Positions 17,133 to 26,232 of a DNA stretch of 64,000 nucleotides are shown piece after piece. This stretch comes from Niveispirillum sp943370215. Lineage in GTDB: Bacteria; Pseudomonadota; Alphaproteobacteria; Azospirillales; Azospirillaceae. A program made the translations under genes and the position numbers. Numbering within the stretch: the first letter of the stretch is position 1; each line of letters opens with the position of its first letter. The notes under the pieces are model-generated. The model worked only from the letters and a program-made list of their open reading frames with translations, did no database searches and had not been told where the DNA came from. The stretch is taken from assembly GCA_943370215.1 (NCBI GenBank), contig CALRQC020000031.1, positions 5,528 to 69,527 of the forward strand, given 5' to 3'.

Positions 17133-17836
17133 CCCGCCAGAAAGCCGCCATGTCGCATCCGCTTCGCCCAAACCGGCGCGCCCTGTTGGGGTTGGCGCTG
17201 CTGGCCTCGCTGGCCGGTTGTTCACCCGTCCGCCTGTTGAATGGGGGGCGCCCCCCCCGGCTTTATCTGCTGACGCCGGCGCGTGATTTTGTGGCCGGCC
17301 TGCCGCGTGTCCCTTGGCAGTTGCTGGTGGAGACGCCGTTGGCCAACAGCGCGATCGACACGCCCCGCATCGCTTTGGGGGAGACGGCCAACCGCATCAC
17401 CTATTTTGCTGAAGCCAATTGGGCGGATACTGGGCCGGACATGATCCAGACCCTGTTGGTGGAAAGCTTCGAGAATAGCCGCCGCATCGTTGCGGTGGGG
17501 GTGGAACGATCCGGCCTGCGTGCCGATTTCGTATTGAAGACCGATCTGCGGGACTTCCAGGCGGTCTATGACGGCGGTGATCCGACCACGACGGCGCCAG
17601 AGGCGCGCGTGCGCGTCAATGCCAAGCTGGTGCGGATGCCTCGGCGGAACATTGTGGCGGGCGAGACGTTCGAAGCGCAGGTCCGCGCCAGCAGCCCGGC
17701 GCTGAGCCACGTCATCGCGGCCTTCGATGAGGCTACAGGGGCCGTCCTACGCCGTATTGTGGAGTGGACATTGCAGCAGGGAAATACCAATGTGGAAATA
17801 GACCCGCTGCCGGGAACATCCGACATGCGGAGGTGA
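17129..17836 (+). CDS. ABC-type transport auxiliary lipoprotein (PqiC-like)
   Basis: A predicted outer-membrane lipoprotein of the ABC_trans_aux family that works with MCE transporters. The lipobox LASLAGC places the modified cysteine near residue 31. Typical features follow: RLYLLTPAR, the segment WQLLVETPLANSAIDTPRIAL, and the WADTGPDMIQTLLVESFENS region. Its ATG overlaps the mlaD stop (ATGA); an internal ATG at 17150 is also possible. The operon therefore carries MlaEFD plus an auxiliary lipoprotein, but no MlaA or MlaC. Confidence 0.87.
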   Translation: MTRQKAAMSHPLRPNRRALLGLALLASLAGCSPVRLLNGGRPPRLYLLTPARDFVAGLPRVPWQLLVETPLANSAIDTPRIALGETANRITYFAEANWADTGPDMIQTLLVESFENSRRIVAVGVERSGLRADFVLKTDLRDFQAVYDGGDPTTTAPEARVRVNAKLVRMPRRNIVAGETFEAQVRASSPALSHVIAAFDEATGAVLRRIVEWTLQQGNTNVEIDPLPGTSDMRR

Positions 17837-17862
17837 CCCGTATTGTTCAGGGAAAAGAAAGA

Positions 17863-18861
17863 GTGGCGTCTTCCTTCAAGTTATCACTCGCTAACTTTGG
17901 CCTTCTCTCACTTCTGTTGATCGGTGCGACAGGGGTTTCCGCCCAGGACAAGCCAAACCCTTTGCCAGCAAAACCGTTCATTGTGGCAACTGGCACTGTT
18001 ACCGGGATCTATTACCCTGTTGGCGGGGCACTCTGCCGGGTGATGAACCAGACCAAGGCCCAACACGGGTGGCATTGTCTGGTCGAAGCGACGGATGGGC
18101 CGGTTTATAACTTGAATGCATTACGGTCTGGTGAGGCCGATGCGGCCCTGGTGCAGTCCGACTGGCAGCGCATGGCTTTCAAGGGGGAAGGCCGTTTCGC
18201 CCCCGCTGGCCCGTTCAAGGAATTGCGCGCTGTTGCAACCCTTTACCCTGAAACGCTCACCTTGTTGGCAAAGCCGGAAGCCCAGATCAAGGGGCTGTCT
18301 GACCTGAAGGGCAAGCGCGTCAATTATGGCCCCACGGGGTCGGCACTGCGCAATCTCGCTGCCCTGGTCATGGGGGCTGCCGGCGGGGAGCCACCAAGCG
18401 GGGAGGGCGATATGCCTCCCGATGATGCCGCGGCGGCCCTGTGCGATGGTCAACTGGATGCCGCCTTTTTTGCTGTGGGCCACCCTAACGGCACCGTTCG
18501 CCGGGCCGTGGCGGAATGTGGCGCGATTCTGCTGCCGGTTTTTGCATCCGGCCAAGATAAGCTGCTGGCTGAACATCCGGAACTGGTGGTCGCGACGATC
18601 CCCGCTTCCCTCTATCCTGAGCAGGTGGAGGATGTGGCGACGCTTGGTGTGGCCGCGACCCTGGTGGTGCGGGCCGATGCTGATCCAGCAGCGGTAACAG
18701 CCCTGGTTGATATCCTGAAGAAGGGTGATGGCGGGCTGGAAAGCCAGCACCCTGCCTTTGGCCTGATGGACCGGGCCGCCCTTTCCAATGCCGGCCGCAC
18801 TGCCCCGCTGCATAGCGCGGCAGAGAAAGCCTATGCCGCTGCGCCAGAGCGCAAACCATGA
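17863..18861 (+). CDS. TAXI-family TRAP solute-binding protein
   Basis: A periplasmic binding protein of the TAXI (TRAP-associated extracytoplasmic immunogenic) family. After a signal peptide (FGLLSLLLIGATGVSA) come the family marks FIVATGTVTGIYYPVGGALCR, TDGPVYNLNALRSGEADAALVQSDW, LKGKRVNYGPTGSALRNLA and AFFAVGHPNGTV. GTG 17863 with AGGGA upstream is the best start, giving 332 residues. No TRAP membrane subunit (DctM/DctQ fused protein) is adjacent, so it either works with a distant transporter or has another role. It overlaps or abuts the next gene. Confidence 0.88.
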   Translation: MASSFKLSLANFGLLSLLLIGATGVSAQDKPNPLPAKPFIVATGTVTGIYYPVGGALCRVMNQTKAQHGWHCLVEATDGPVYNLNALRSGEADAALVQSDWQRMAFKGEGRFAPAGPFKELRAVATLYPETLTLLAKPEAQIKGLSDLKGKRVNYGPTGSALRNLAALVMGAAGGEPPSGEGDMPPDDAAAALCDGQLDAAFFAVGHPNGTVRRAVAECGAILLPVFASGQDKLLAEHPELVVATIPASLYPEQVEDVATLGVAATLVVRADADPAAVTALVDILKKGDGGLESQHPAFGLMDRAALSNAGRTAPLHSAAEKAYAAAPERKP

Positions 18862-18914
18862 TGAAAGCGGCGGCACTGGGTGCCGCCTTGTCCGCAATCC
18901 GGGAGGCGTCGCCC

Positions 18915-19658
18915 ATGCCGTTGAGTCTCTATGATCATTTGGATGATGATGCCTTGGCGGAAAGGCTGGAGGCGGCCCGGGAAGTTGCGTTGTGTCAGCG
19001 GGTGATGGCCAAGACAGGCGATAATGTCCTGACCATGCTGCTGGGCTCACAAATGCCGGTTGGCGATCTGCGCCATTATCCGGCGACGGATGTTTATGAC
19101 GCGGAATATCACGCCCAATATTATTTCCATGCCCATCCAGCCAATAGCCAACCGGTCGGGGAAGTGGGGCATTTCCACACTTTCATGCGCCCTTTCGGGA
19201 TGCCGCCAGGGGTGACCCCCCTGGCACCACCGCCGAACCTGGATGATACCGATGGTAATGGCGCCCTGTCGCATCTTGTCGGGATCGCCATCAATCATGT
19301 GGGTAACCCTGTCCGCCTTTTCACAACGAATCGCTGGGTGACGGGGGAGTGCTGGTATGCTGCCAATGATGTCTCCCGTATGCTGGAAGGGTTTACCATC
19401 GATCATGCCCGGCCCAGTTGGCCGGTCAATCGCTGGCTGACCGCCCTGGTGCATTTGTATAGGGAGGAAATTATTGACTTGTTGGCTGAACGGGATGCCA
19501 CAATGCTTCATTTCCATAATGGAAATGAAGATTCGGGTTGCTTTGAAGATCGCCGGCTGGAAGTTTTGTCGGAAAGGCCCATTAACCTTAATGCCAAGGT
19601 TTCCGAAACGGAACGGGTGGCGCTTGAGCGACGGCGGGCCCGGCGGCGTGCCGGATGA
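18915..19658 (+). CDS. Uncharacterised histidine-rich protein
   Basis: A soluble protein of about 247 residues that I cannot assign to a function. It is rich in His and aromatic residues in its first half (EYHAQYYFHAHP, GEVGHFHTFMRPFG), which could bind a metal. A conserved-looking block follows (LVGIAINHVGNPVRLFTTNRWVTGECWY), and the C-terminus is basic. ATG 18915 is preferred because GGGAGG lies eight bases before it. An earlier ATG at 18858 overlaps the TAXI gene stop and would add 19 residues. The tight link suggests it shares a transcript with the TAXI gene and perhaps a substrate. Confidence 0.75.
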   Translation: MPLSLYDHLDDDALAERLEAAREVALCQRVMAKTGDNVLTMLLGSQMPVGDLRHYPATDVYDAEYHAQYYFHAHPANSQPVGEVGHFHTFMRPFGMPPGVTPLAPPPNLDDTDGNGALSHLVGIAINHVGNPVRLFTTNRWVTGECWYAANDVSRMLEGFTIDHARPSWPVNRWLTALVHLYREEIIDLLAERDATMLHFHNGNEDSGCFEDRRLEVLSERPINLNAKVSETERVALERRRARRRAG

Positions 19659-19818
19659 ATTACGCTGGCCGAACGGTCGGTACCCGATATGCCCCCTTTT
19701 TCACGGTCGCAATTGGTCGCAAGCTGCACTAAATGTTACGTAAACATATCCGGGCTTTCCCATCGTGCCGCATTAGTGGCCGGGGGCCGGTCCTTGAGAG
19801 GGAGGGTGCGAACACCCC

Positions 19819-20922
19819 ATGTCCGAGATGTTGACCCAACAGGATGTGCAGCGCCTGCTGACCGATCCCTCACCCAATACCCGTGCCGAAATGGCAGGCA
19901 AGGTTGCCGCCCAGTTCACTGTCCAACTGTCGCAGTCGGAGCGCACGCTGGCGGAGGATATTGTGCGCATGATGGCGCGCGACGTTGCCACCCGTGTGCG
20001 GGCTGCTCTGTCGGATAGCCTGAAAACCAGCGCGGCCATTCCACGTGACGTGGCCCTGTCCCTGGCCCGCGATGTGGAGGAGGTGGCCCTTCCTTTCATT
20101 GAGGTTTCTACCGTTCTGACCGATGCCGATCTGGTGGAGATCATCCGCAGCGGTTCCTCGGAAAAGCAGACGGCCGTGGCCAAACGGCCAGAGGTCAGCG
20201 AACAGGTCGCGGATGTGCTGGTTGAGCGCGGTAGCGAAATGGCTGTAGCAGCCCTGCTCTCCAATGAGGGGGCGGAGCTTGCGCCTCAGGCGATGAACCG
20301 CGCACTGGACCGTTTCCCGGATAGTGAGGCTGTGGCCGAACCGCTGGTCAATCGCGCGCATCTGCCGGTAACTGTGGCTGAACGGCTGGTCGCCCTGGTT
20401 TCGGAGCAATTGCGGGAGCGTCTGGTCGCCAAGCACGAACTGCCCAACGACATTGCGGCCGACATTGTGCTGCAATCGCGTGAACGTGCCACCTATGGGC
20501 TGGTCGGCGGGGCGGGCGACCAGGAGCTTGAGCGGCTGGTCGTGCAGCTTCGGCGCAATAACCGGTTGACCCCCTCATTGCTGCTGCGGGCGCTTTGTAT
20601 GGGGGATGTGCCTTTCTTTGAAGTGGCCTTGGCACAATTGGGACAGGTGCCGGTCAGCAATGCCCGCCTGCTGATCCATGATGCCGGGCGGCTGGGGTTG
20701 AAATCCCTTTTCGACCGCACGGGTCTGCCATCCAAGCTTTATCCCGCCCTGCGGATCGCCTTGGATGTCGCCAATGAGACAGATTTTGACGGTTTGGCGC
20801 ATGATCTGGAACGCCACCGTCGCCGGATGCTGGAGCGGATTCTGACTCAGTTCGAAGAGCTTGCCAGTGAAGATGTGGATTATCTGCTGACCAAGCTGAC
20901 TGACCTGACGGCTGCCGCCTGA
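19819..20922 (+). CDS. DUF2336 domain protein
   Basis: A 367-residue soluble, mainly helical protein of the DUF2336 family, common in Alphaproteobacteria and of unknown molecular function. The sequence has repeated helix pairs of HEAT-like character (RAEMAGKVAAQF, LAEDIVRMMARDVATRVRAALSDSL, IPRDVALSLARDVEEVALPFIE), which fits a protein-interaction scaffold. A 160-base gap with no obvious hairpin precedes it. The downstream BrkB gene is 58 bases away on the same strand. Confidence 0.85.
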   Translation: MSEMLTQQDVQRLLTDPSPNTRAEMAGKVAAQFTVQLSQSERTLAEDIVRMMARDVATRVRAALSDSLKTSAAIPRDVALSLARDVEEVALPFIEVSTVLTDADLVEIIRSGSSEKQTAVAKRPEVSEQVADVLVERGSEMAVAALLSNEGAELAPQAMNRALDRFPDSEAVAEPLVNRAHLPVTVAERLVALVSEQLRERLVAKHELPNDIAADIVLQSRERATYGLVGGAGDQELERLVVQLRRNNRLTPSLLLRALCMGDVPFFEVALAQLGQVPVSNARLLIHDAGRLGLKSLFDRTGLPSKLYPALRIALDVANETDFDGLAHDLERHRRRMLERILTQFEELASEDVDYLLTKLTDLTAAA

Positions 20923-20980
20923 CGTGGGAACGCATTGTTCGTGCAACCGTTGCCCTGGATAGGGATCGCTTGCACGGAGA

Positions 20981-21940
20981 ATGCGTGTGCTGAAGGGGCG
21001 TTTTGCGGAAGCAGATCAAGGCGATTGCGCCGACAGTTCCTTGACGCTGCCCTGGTCGGGCTGGTGGTTGATCCTGCGTCGCACCTGGGCGGAAGCGGAT
21101 CGTGACAATATCAGTGTTGCTGCGGCGGGTGTGGCCTTTCTGGGTTTGTTGGCGCTGTTTCCGACCATGGTGGCCGGCACGGCTCTCTATGGGCTGATCG
21201 CTGACCCCGCGAGTATCGGCCGCCATATCGAGCCGTTTGCGGCCCTGTTGCCGCCGGCGGGGCGGGATATTCTCTTCTCGCAATTGGCGAGTCTGACGAC
21301 GCAGAAACCCGGCAGTCTGGGTTTTGGTCTGTTGTTCAGTCTGGTTGTGGCACTCTGGAGTGCCGGGGGCGGCATCCGTGCGCTGATGCGGTCGCTGAAC
21401 ATTGCCTATGGGGAGGAGGAGCGCCGGTCCTTTGTCGGTTTTGCCGGTACCGCCTTGATCCTGACCCTGGGCAGTATGCTGATATTGGCCATGATGCTGG
21501 CCATTGTTGTGGGCTTGCCAGCGGTGATGAATTTCATCGGCCTGGACCGGTTGGTCGAAATAGTGGTGCGGCTGTCACGCTGGCCATTGCTTGCGGCAGC
21601 GCTCACCCTGGCCCTGTCCGTCATTTATCGCTATGGACCTTGCCGGCGGAAGGCGAAATGGCGTTGGATCAGTCCTGGTACCATTGCTGCAACGTCGCTC
21701 TGGCTGTTGGGATCTGCGGGGTTTTCCCTTTATATCAGTAACTTCGCTGATTATAACGCCACTTATGGTTCCCTTGGGGCGGCGATGGCCCTGTTGATGT
21801 GGCTTTATTTGGGGGCCTATTCGGTGCTGCTGGGGGCGGAACTGGATGCGGCGACAGAACGCCAGACTTTGGGGGACGCCAAACATATGCCCATTGGCCA
21901 ACGCAATGCCCCTGATCGCGGATCACAAACTCCAGTCTGA
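20981..21940 (+). CDS. YihY/BrkB-family inner-membrane protein
   Basis: A membrane protein of about 319 residues with six hydrophobic segments and the family core: DNISVAAAGVAFLGLLALFP, GFGLLFSLVVALWSAGGGIRALMRSLNIAYGEEE, YRYGPCRRKAKWRWISPG, and FADYNATYGSLGAAMALLMWLYLGAY. The role of this family is not settled; the older ribonuclease BN label is wrong. GGAG sits directly before the ATG, so the in-frame GTG at 20987 is better spaced. It converges on recQ. Confidence 0.9.
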   Translation: MRVLKGRFAEADQGDCADSSLTLPWSGWWLILRRTWAEADRDNISVAAAGVAFLGLLALFPTMVAGTALYGLIADPASIGRHIEPFAALLPPAGRDILFSQLASLTTQKPGSLGFGLLFSLVVALWSAGGGIRALMRSLNIAYGEEERRSFVGFAGTALILTLGSMLILAMMLAIVVGLPAVMNFIGLDRLVEIVVRLSRWPLLAAALTLALSVIYRYGPCRRKAKWRWISPGTIAATSLWLLGSAGFSLYISNFADYNATYGSLGAAMALLMWLYLGAYSVLLGAELDAATERQTLGDAKHMPIGQRNAPDRGSQTPV

Positions 21941-21996
21941 GCAACAGCATCACACCCAAGTCACTTGTGATCGAAAACGATCATCGGCCGCTGGGG

Positions 21997-23856
21997 TCAG
22001 CTATAGGTCGTGATCACATCCAGGAAATATTCGCCATAGCGCTCCAGCTTGCGGGCCCCGACACCCGGCAATTCGGCCAACTCATCCAGGTCTGTCGGCC
22101 GGGCTTGCACCATTTCCATCAAGGTGGCGTCGTGGAAGATGACATAGGGCGGCACGCCTTGTTCACGCGCCAGTTCCAGCCGCAGCGCCTTCAAGGCGTG
22201 CCACAGCGTATCATCGGCCGGTGACAGATCGGTTGGCGCGGTGCGGGAGCGCGGGGCGGGGCTGCTTGAGCGTCCACCGCCCCGCTTGCTTTCGGCCGCT
22301 GGATCTCGGCGCAGCCGCACCGTTTCCTGTCCCTTCAGCACGGCGGCGGCGGTTTCCGTCAGGATCAGCCCACCATGACCTTCCGGGTCGGCGCACAGGA
22401 AGCCATGGGCCACCAACTGGCGGAAGGCGCTCTGCCATTCATTCTTGGACATGTCGGCACCGCAGCCGAATGTCTTCAGCTTGTCATGGCCGCGCTCCAG
22501 CACCTTGTCGGTGGCGGTACCCCGCAGCACATCGACCAGATGACCGACCCCGAAGCGCTGTCCGGTGCGATAGACGGCCGACAACGCCTTCTGCGCCACC
22601 ACGGTTCCGTCATAGGTCTGCACCGGTTCGAAGCAGATATCGCACTTACCGCAGGGTTTGGGATAGTCTTCCCCGAAATAGGTCAGCAGCGTCTGGCGCC
22701 GGCAACGTGCCGTCTCGCAGAAACCCAGCAGAGCTTCCAGCTTCTGCCGCTCCGTGCGCTTAAAGGCGGCTGGGCTGTCTGATGCCTCCACCATCTGGCG
22801 CAGTTGCACCACGTCGGAAAAACCATAGAGCATCAACGCTTCGGCTGGCAGCCCGTCACGGCCGCCACGGCCGGTTTCCTGATAATAGGCTTCCAGGGAA
22901 CGTGGCAGATCCATATGCACAACAAACCGCACATTCGGTTTGTCGATTCCCATGCCGAAGGCCACGGTTGCCACCATCACCATACCTTCACTCTTGATGA
23001 AGCGGTCCTGGTTGGCTTGCCTTGTCTGCGGATCAAGCCCGGCATGGTAGGGCAGGGCATCCACCCCCTGTTCGCGCAGATATTGGGCAATGGCATCCAC
23101 CTTGCCGCGTGACAGGCAATAGATGATGCCGGCATCTTCCGGCCGACGGCGCAGGAAATCCACCAACTGGCGGCGCTCCTGATCCTTGGCGACGATGCGA
23201 TAGGTGATATTGGGCCGGTCGAAACTGGCCAGGAACAGCCGTGCTTCTGTCAGGCCGAGCCGGGCGGCAATGTCCGTGCGGGTCTGCGCATCAGCGGTGG
23301 CCGTCAGGGCCACGCGCGGCACATCGGGGAACCGCTCGTGCAGGATGGAAAGCTGGAGATATTCGGGGCGAAAATCATGCCCCCATTGGCTGACGCAATG
23401 AGCCTCGTCCAGGGCGAACAGCGCGATGCGTGACCGATCCAGCAGTTCCAGAAAACGCGGTGTCACCAGCCGTTCCGGCGCCACATAAAGCAGGTCCAGG
23501 TCACCGCGTTCGCACGCCCGTTCGACCTCCATTGCCTCCCGCCAATCCAGGGTGGAGTTGAGATAGGCAGCCCGTACCCCCAACTGGCGCAAGGCATCCA
23601 CCTGGTCGCGCATCAGGGCGATCAGCGGGGACACCACGATCCCCACCCCAGGGCGGACAAGGGCCGGGATCTGGTAGCAAAGTGACTTGCCGCCACCCGT
23701 TGGCATCAGCACCAGCGCATCACCGCCGGCCACCACATGTTCCACAATATCCGCCTGCATCCCGCGAAACGCGGGATAGCCCCAGACATCACGCAGAACG
23801 GCCTGGGCGGCCTGCAAATGCGAGCTTTCGGTGGAAGGAGGAAGGACGTCGGGCAT
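21997..23856 (-). CDS. recQ: ATP-dependent DNA helicase RecQ
   Basis: A 3'-5' DNA helicase of recombination and replication-fork repair. The order is complete for RecQ: motif 0 (FRGMQADIVEHV), Walker A PTGGGKSL, DEAHCVSQWGHDFRPEY with the aromatic-rich loop, VATVAFGMGIDKPNVRFVVH, the QETGRGGRDG motif, four zinc-binding cysteines (C-x16-CGKCDIC), a winged-helix part, and a C-terminal HRDC domain from about residue 545 (VIFHDATLMEMV, LAELPGVGARKLERYG). At 619 residues it is normal length. Confidence 0.97.
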   Translation of the reverse strand: MPDVLPPSTESSHLQAAQAVLRDVWGYPAFRGMQADIVEHVVAGGDALVLMPTGGGKSLCYQIPALVRPGVGIVVSPLIALMRDQVDALRQLGVRAAYLNSTLDWREAMEVERACERGDLDLLYVAPERLVTPRFLELLDRSRIALFALDEAHCVSQWGHDFRPEYLQLSILHERFPDVPRVALTATADAQTRTDIAARLGLTEARLFLASFDRPNITYRIVAKDQERRQLVDFLRRRPEDAGIIYCLSRGKVDAIAQYLREQGVDALPYHAGLDPQTRQANQDRFIKSEGMVMVATVAFGMGIDKPNVRFVVHMDLPRSLEAYYQETGRGGRDGLPAEALMLYGFSDVVQLRQMVEASDSPAAFKRTERQKLEALLGFCETARCRRQTLLTYFGEDYPKPCGKCDICFEPVQTYDGTVVAQKALSAVYRTGQRFGVGHLVDVLRGTATDKVLERGHDKLKTFGCGADMSKNEWQSAFRQLVAHGFLCADPEGHGGLILTETAAAVLKGQETVRLRRDPAAESKRGGGRSSSPAPRSRTAPTDLSPADDTLWHALKALRLELAREQGVPPYVIFHDATLMEMVQARPTDLDELAELPGVGARKLERYGEYFLDVITTYS

Positions 23857-24403
23857 TGCGGGGGTTAACCGCTATCTCTTGTGGCAAAGCAATATAGCGC
23901 CCCCATTAGCAGGGCCAAATCATCTCTACGACGCGCGCCGCGACGGGTCCAGCGAAAAGCCTGTCCTGTCAAAGAAAGCGACCATGGGCGACAAGCTGTG
24001 GTGCGATGGCAGATCGCCCCGTTGGCTATCCATGGGCAGCATTTTTCTGAAATTCAGATATGCAAAATTATCATATCACATACGGATTCAGGGGGTGGCC
24101 TGCGATTATATAGCCCAAATCAAAGGCGAATGCTGGTTCACCAGTCAGGTCAAGTGGCTGGAAAGGCTTCACTGAACAAAGATAAGGCAGGTTCTTCCGC
24201 CTGAACGCCGCTCAGACCCTAGGCGATAGCGTTAACTCTTAAGTCATTAAACTGTTGCATCCTGATCTACAGCGAATACCTTTGTGTTAAGCTGTGACAG
24301 GGTGCCACATTGCGGGATGCCAAAGGCAGGTAGCCGCAGGGTCACCCTGGAGGTGTCGCGGCGGGTTGTGGATTGCGCCCAGTTCGAGAAAGGGGCTTTT
24401 AAA
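23857..24403. other. Divergent recQ/phaZ intergenic region
   Basis: This 547-base stretch separates two divergent genes. It is clearly more AT-rich than its surroundings, for example near 24050-24120 and 24220-24300. The frames inside it are short and lack normal codon character, so I see no gene. It should hold the recQ promoter and the phaZ promoter. A possible phaZ signal is TTGCAT at 24255-24260, but no convincing -10 hexamer follows at proper spacing. Confidence 0.6.
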
Positions 24404-25657
24404 GTGCTCTATCATCTGTACGACATGCATCATGCTGCCCTGACACCGCTGCGCCTGTTGGCGGAGGCCACACAGCAAACCCTGCAAAATCCTTTCGTTC
24501 CGGCATCATATACCAAGGTCGGCCGTGCGGTTGCCGCAGGGGCGGAACTGATCGAACGGACCACCCGTCGTTGGGGTAAGCCGGATTTTGGCCTGCCCAC
24601 CACCCGCGTCAATGGCCGCGACGTGGCGGTGACGGAAAAGGTGGTGCTCGAAAAGCCCTTCGGCAATCTGGTGAACTTCGCCCGCGCTGTGCCGCATGAC
24701 GACCCGAAACTGCTGCTGGTTGCCCCGATGTCGGGCCACTATGCTACGCTGTTGCGCGGCACGGTGGCAGCATTGCTGCCGCACCATGATGTCTATATCA
24801 CCGACTGGCATGATGCGAAGGTGGTTCCGCTGGCGCGCGGTCGCTTCGATCTGGAAGATTACATCGACTATGTGATGGATTTTATCCGTCACTTGGGGCC
24901 CAACACGCATGTCATGGCGGTTTGTCAGCCGGCCGTGCCGACACTGGCCGCTGTGGCGCTGATGGCCCAACTGGATGATGCTTGTCAGCCGGCCAGCATG
25001 ACCCTGATGGGTGGCCCCATTGATACCGCCGCCGCCCCCACTGTGGTGACCAAGCTTGCCGAGGACAAGGAGATCGGCTGGTTTGAGCGTAATGTCATCA
25101 CCACAGTGCCGCTTTATTACCCCGGTGCGTTGCGTCAGGTTTATCCGGGTTTTGTGCAGTTGACCGGTTTCATGTCGATGAACCTGGACCGGCATGTGGG
25201 TGAACATGTCAAGCTGTTCCGGCATCTGGTGCGTGGGGACGGGGAAAGCGCTGAAGCCCATCGCAAGTTCTATGATGAATATCTGTCGGTCATGGACCTG
25301 ACGGCGGAATTCTATCTGCAGACTGTCAATCAGGTATTCCAGGAACGCGCTCTGCCGACCGGCCGGATGAAGTGGCGCGGCATGACGGTTGATCCGTCCG
25401 CCATTGAGAAGACGGCCTTGTTCACTGTAGAGGGGGAACTGGACGATATCTCCGCCCCTGGCCAAACTATTGCTGCCCATCGGCTCTGTTCCTCCCTGCC
25501 GGAGGGCAAGAAGCAGAACCACATGCAGAAGAGTGTTGGCCATTACGGCATCTTCAATGGCCGCAAATGGCGGGAGGAGATTGAGCCGCGCGTGCGTCAG
25601 TTCATTCTGCAAAACGATGCGGTGCGTTCTGGTCGCAGCAAGACCGCAGCCGCCTGA
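24404..25657 (+). CDS. phaZ: Intracellular polyhydroxyalkanoate (PHB) depolymerase
   Basis: Mobilises stored polyhydroxybutyrate granules. The protein has the PhaZ N-terminus (LYHLYDMHHAALTPLRLLAEA), LLVAPMSGHYATLLRGTV, VYITDWHDAKVVPL, and the nucleophile elbow AVCQPAVP with Cys174, matching the cysteine nucleophile of this intracellular family. A late VEGELDDISAPGQT gives the acid and QKSVGHYGIFNGRKWR the histidine. GTG 24404 with AGGGG eight bases upstream reproduces the family N-terminus; a longer frame upstream does not. The gene stands alone and ends at a strong terminator. Confidence 0.95.
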   Translation: MLYHLYDMHHAALTPLRLLAEATQQTLQNPFVPASYTKVGRAVAAGAELIERTTRRWGKPDFGLPTTRVNGRDVAVTEKVVLEKPFGNLVNFARAVPHDDPKLLLVAPMSGHYATLLRGTVAALLPHHDVYITDWHDAKVVPLARGRFDLEDYIDYVMDFIRHLGPNTHVMAVCQPAVPTLAAVALMAQLDDACQPASMTLMGGPIDTAAAPTVVTKLAEDKEIGWFERNVITTVPLYYPGALRQVYPGFVQLTGFMSMNLDRHVGEHVKLFRHLVRGDGESAEAHRKFYDEYLSVMDLTAEFYLQTVNQVFQERALPTGRMKWRGMTVDPSAIEKTALFTVEGELDDISAPGQTIAAHRLCSSLPEGKKQNHMQKSVGHYGIFNGRKWREEIEPRVRQFILQNDAVRSGRSKTAAA

Positions 25658-25702
25658 TAGCCCCTGCATCCGCCGTCTGAATGGTGGCGATCGTCTTTGA
25701 AG

Positions 25703-25736
25703 ACACCGCGCTAGCTACGCTAGCGCGGTGTTTTTT
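25703..25736 (+). terminator. Intrinsic terminator of phaZ
   Basis: A perfect 13-bp stem (25703-25715 with 25719-25731, 3-nt loop TAC) is followed by six T residues. It starts 45 bases after the phaZ stop. Confidence 0.93.
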
Positions 25737-25864
25737 ATGGTCTTTTTGTCTCCCTCTAACCGGCGGTGAAATGTTTTCCCGGTGATCTGCACATCTTTCG
25801 GTCAGGTTTGTGCATTTTCCAATAAATGCCCCTTGACGCCCCTGCTGAACGGGGGCACCATAAA

Positions 25865-26118
25865 ACCGTAACAAAGACATGGAGGGCAGTTTGATAAGAA
25901 AAACGCCCGTATCGCAGTGGGCGGCCGACGTTTAGATAGGCGAACAACTGTGATCCGTAACTAGGGAGGGTGCTGAAACGCATGACTCCACCGCAGCAAC
26001 ATTTCGCGATTACCTGAATATCGCAGCTTAAACCCTGATCATTCTTTGCGACATCGACGCGGAATGATCGTTTGATAAGAGAACCCCCGCAGGCGCATCC
26101 AGCTGCGGGGGTTTTTCT
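25865..26118 (+). ncRNA. Candidate free-standing structured RNA
   Basis: Between phaZ and the next gene there are 716 bases without a coding frame. Within them a unit of about 250 nt can be drawn. TTGACG at 25833-25838 could be a -35 box, though the -10 (near CACCATAAA) is poor. A chain of hairpins follows: CGCCC/GGGCG near 25904-25923, GCGAT/ATCGC near 26013, and GATCATTC/GAATGATC near 26038-26069. A strong terminator closes it at 26082-26116. The word GTTTGATAAGA occurs twice (25889 and 26070), each time just before a G/C hairpin. I recognise no 6S, tmRNA, RNase P, SRP RNA or riboswitch core. Confidence 0.45.
26082..26116 (+). terminator. Strong intrinsic terminator with no upstream gene
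   Basis: An 11-bp stem (26082-26092 with 26103-26113, 10-nt loop) runs into five T residues and then CTTTT. The nearest plus-strand gene, phaZ, already has its own terminator 350 bases earlier. This one should therefore end a separate transcript. Confidence 0.88.
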
Positions 26119-26201
26119 TTTGTGCCTTTGGTTGCGTGATCGCAGCACTCAATGGCTGTCCTGAACATTATCGCGCTTTGCGAAACTGTGCCCTTTCACC
26201 G

Positions 26202-26232
26202 CCGTCATTTCTCGTCTTCGCAGGAGTGACGG
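26202..26232. repeat. Degenerate GTCATT...AGTGAC palindrome
   Basis: CCGTCATT and AGTGACGG form an 8-bp stem around 15 bases. It looks like a worn copy of the palindromic element at 59591-59667, which shares the GTCATT-type outer arms. The rest of 26119-26373 shows no gene. Confidence 0.4.

Noticed and set aside
23831..24204. Short plus-strand frames between recQ and phaZ
   Set aside because: They lack ribosome-binding sites and normal codon use, and translate to compositionally odd peptides.
25889..26084. Two GTTTGATAAGA words as direct repeats of a CRISPR or mobile element
   Set aside because: There are only two copies, 181 bases apart, without regular spacers or target duplications. They fit better as part of an RNA structure.
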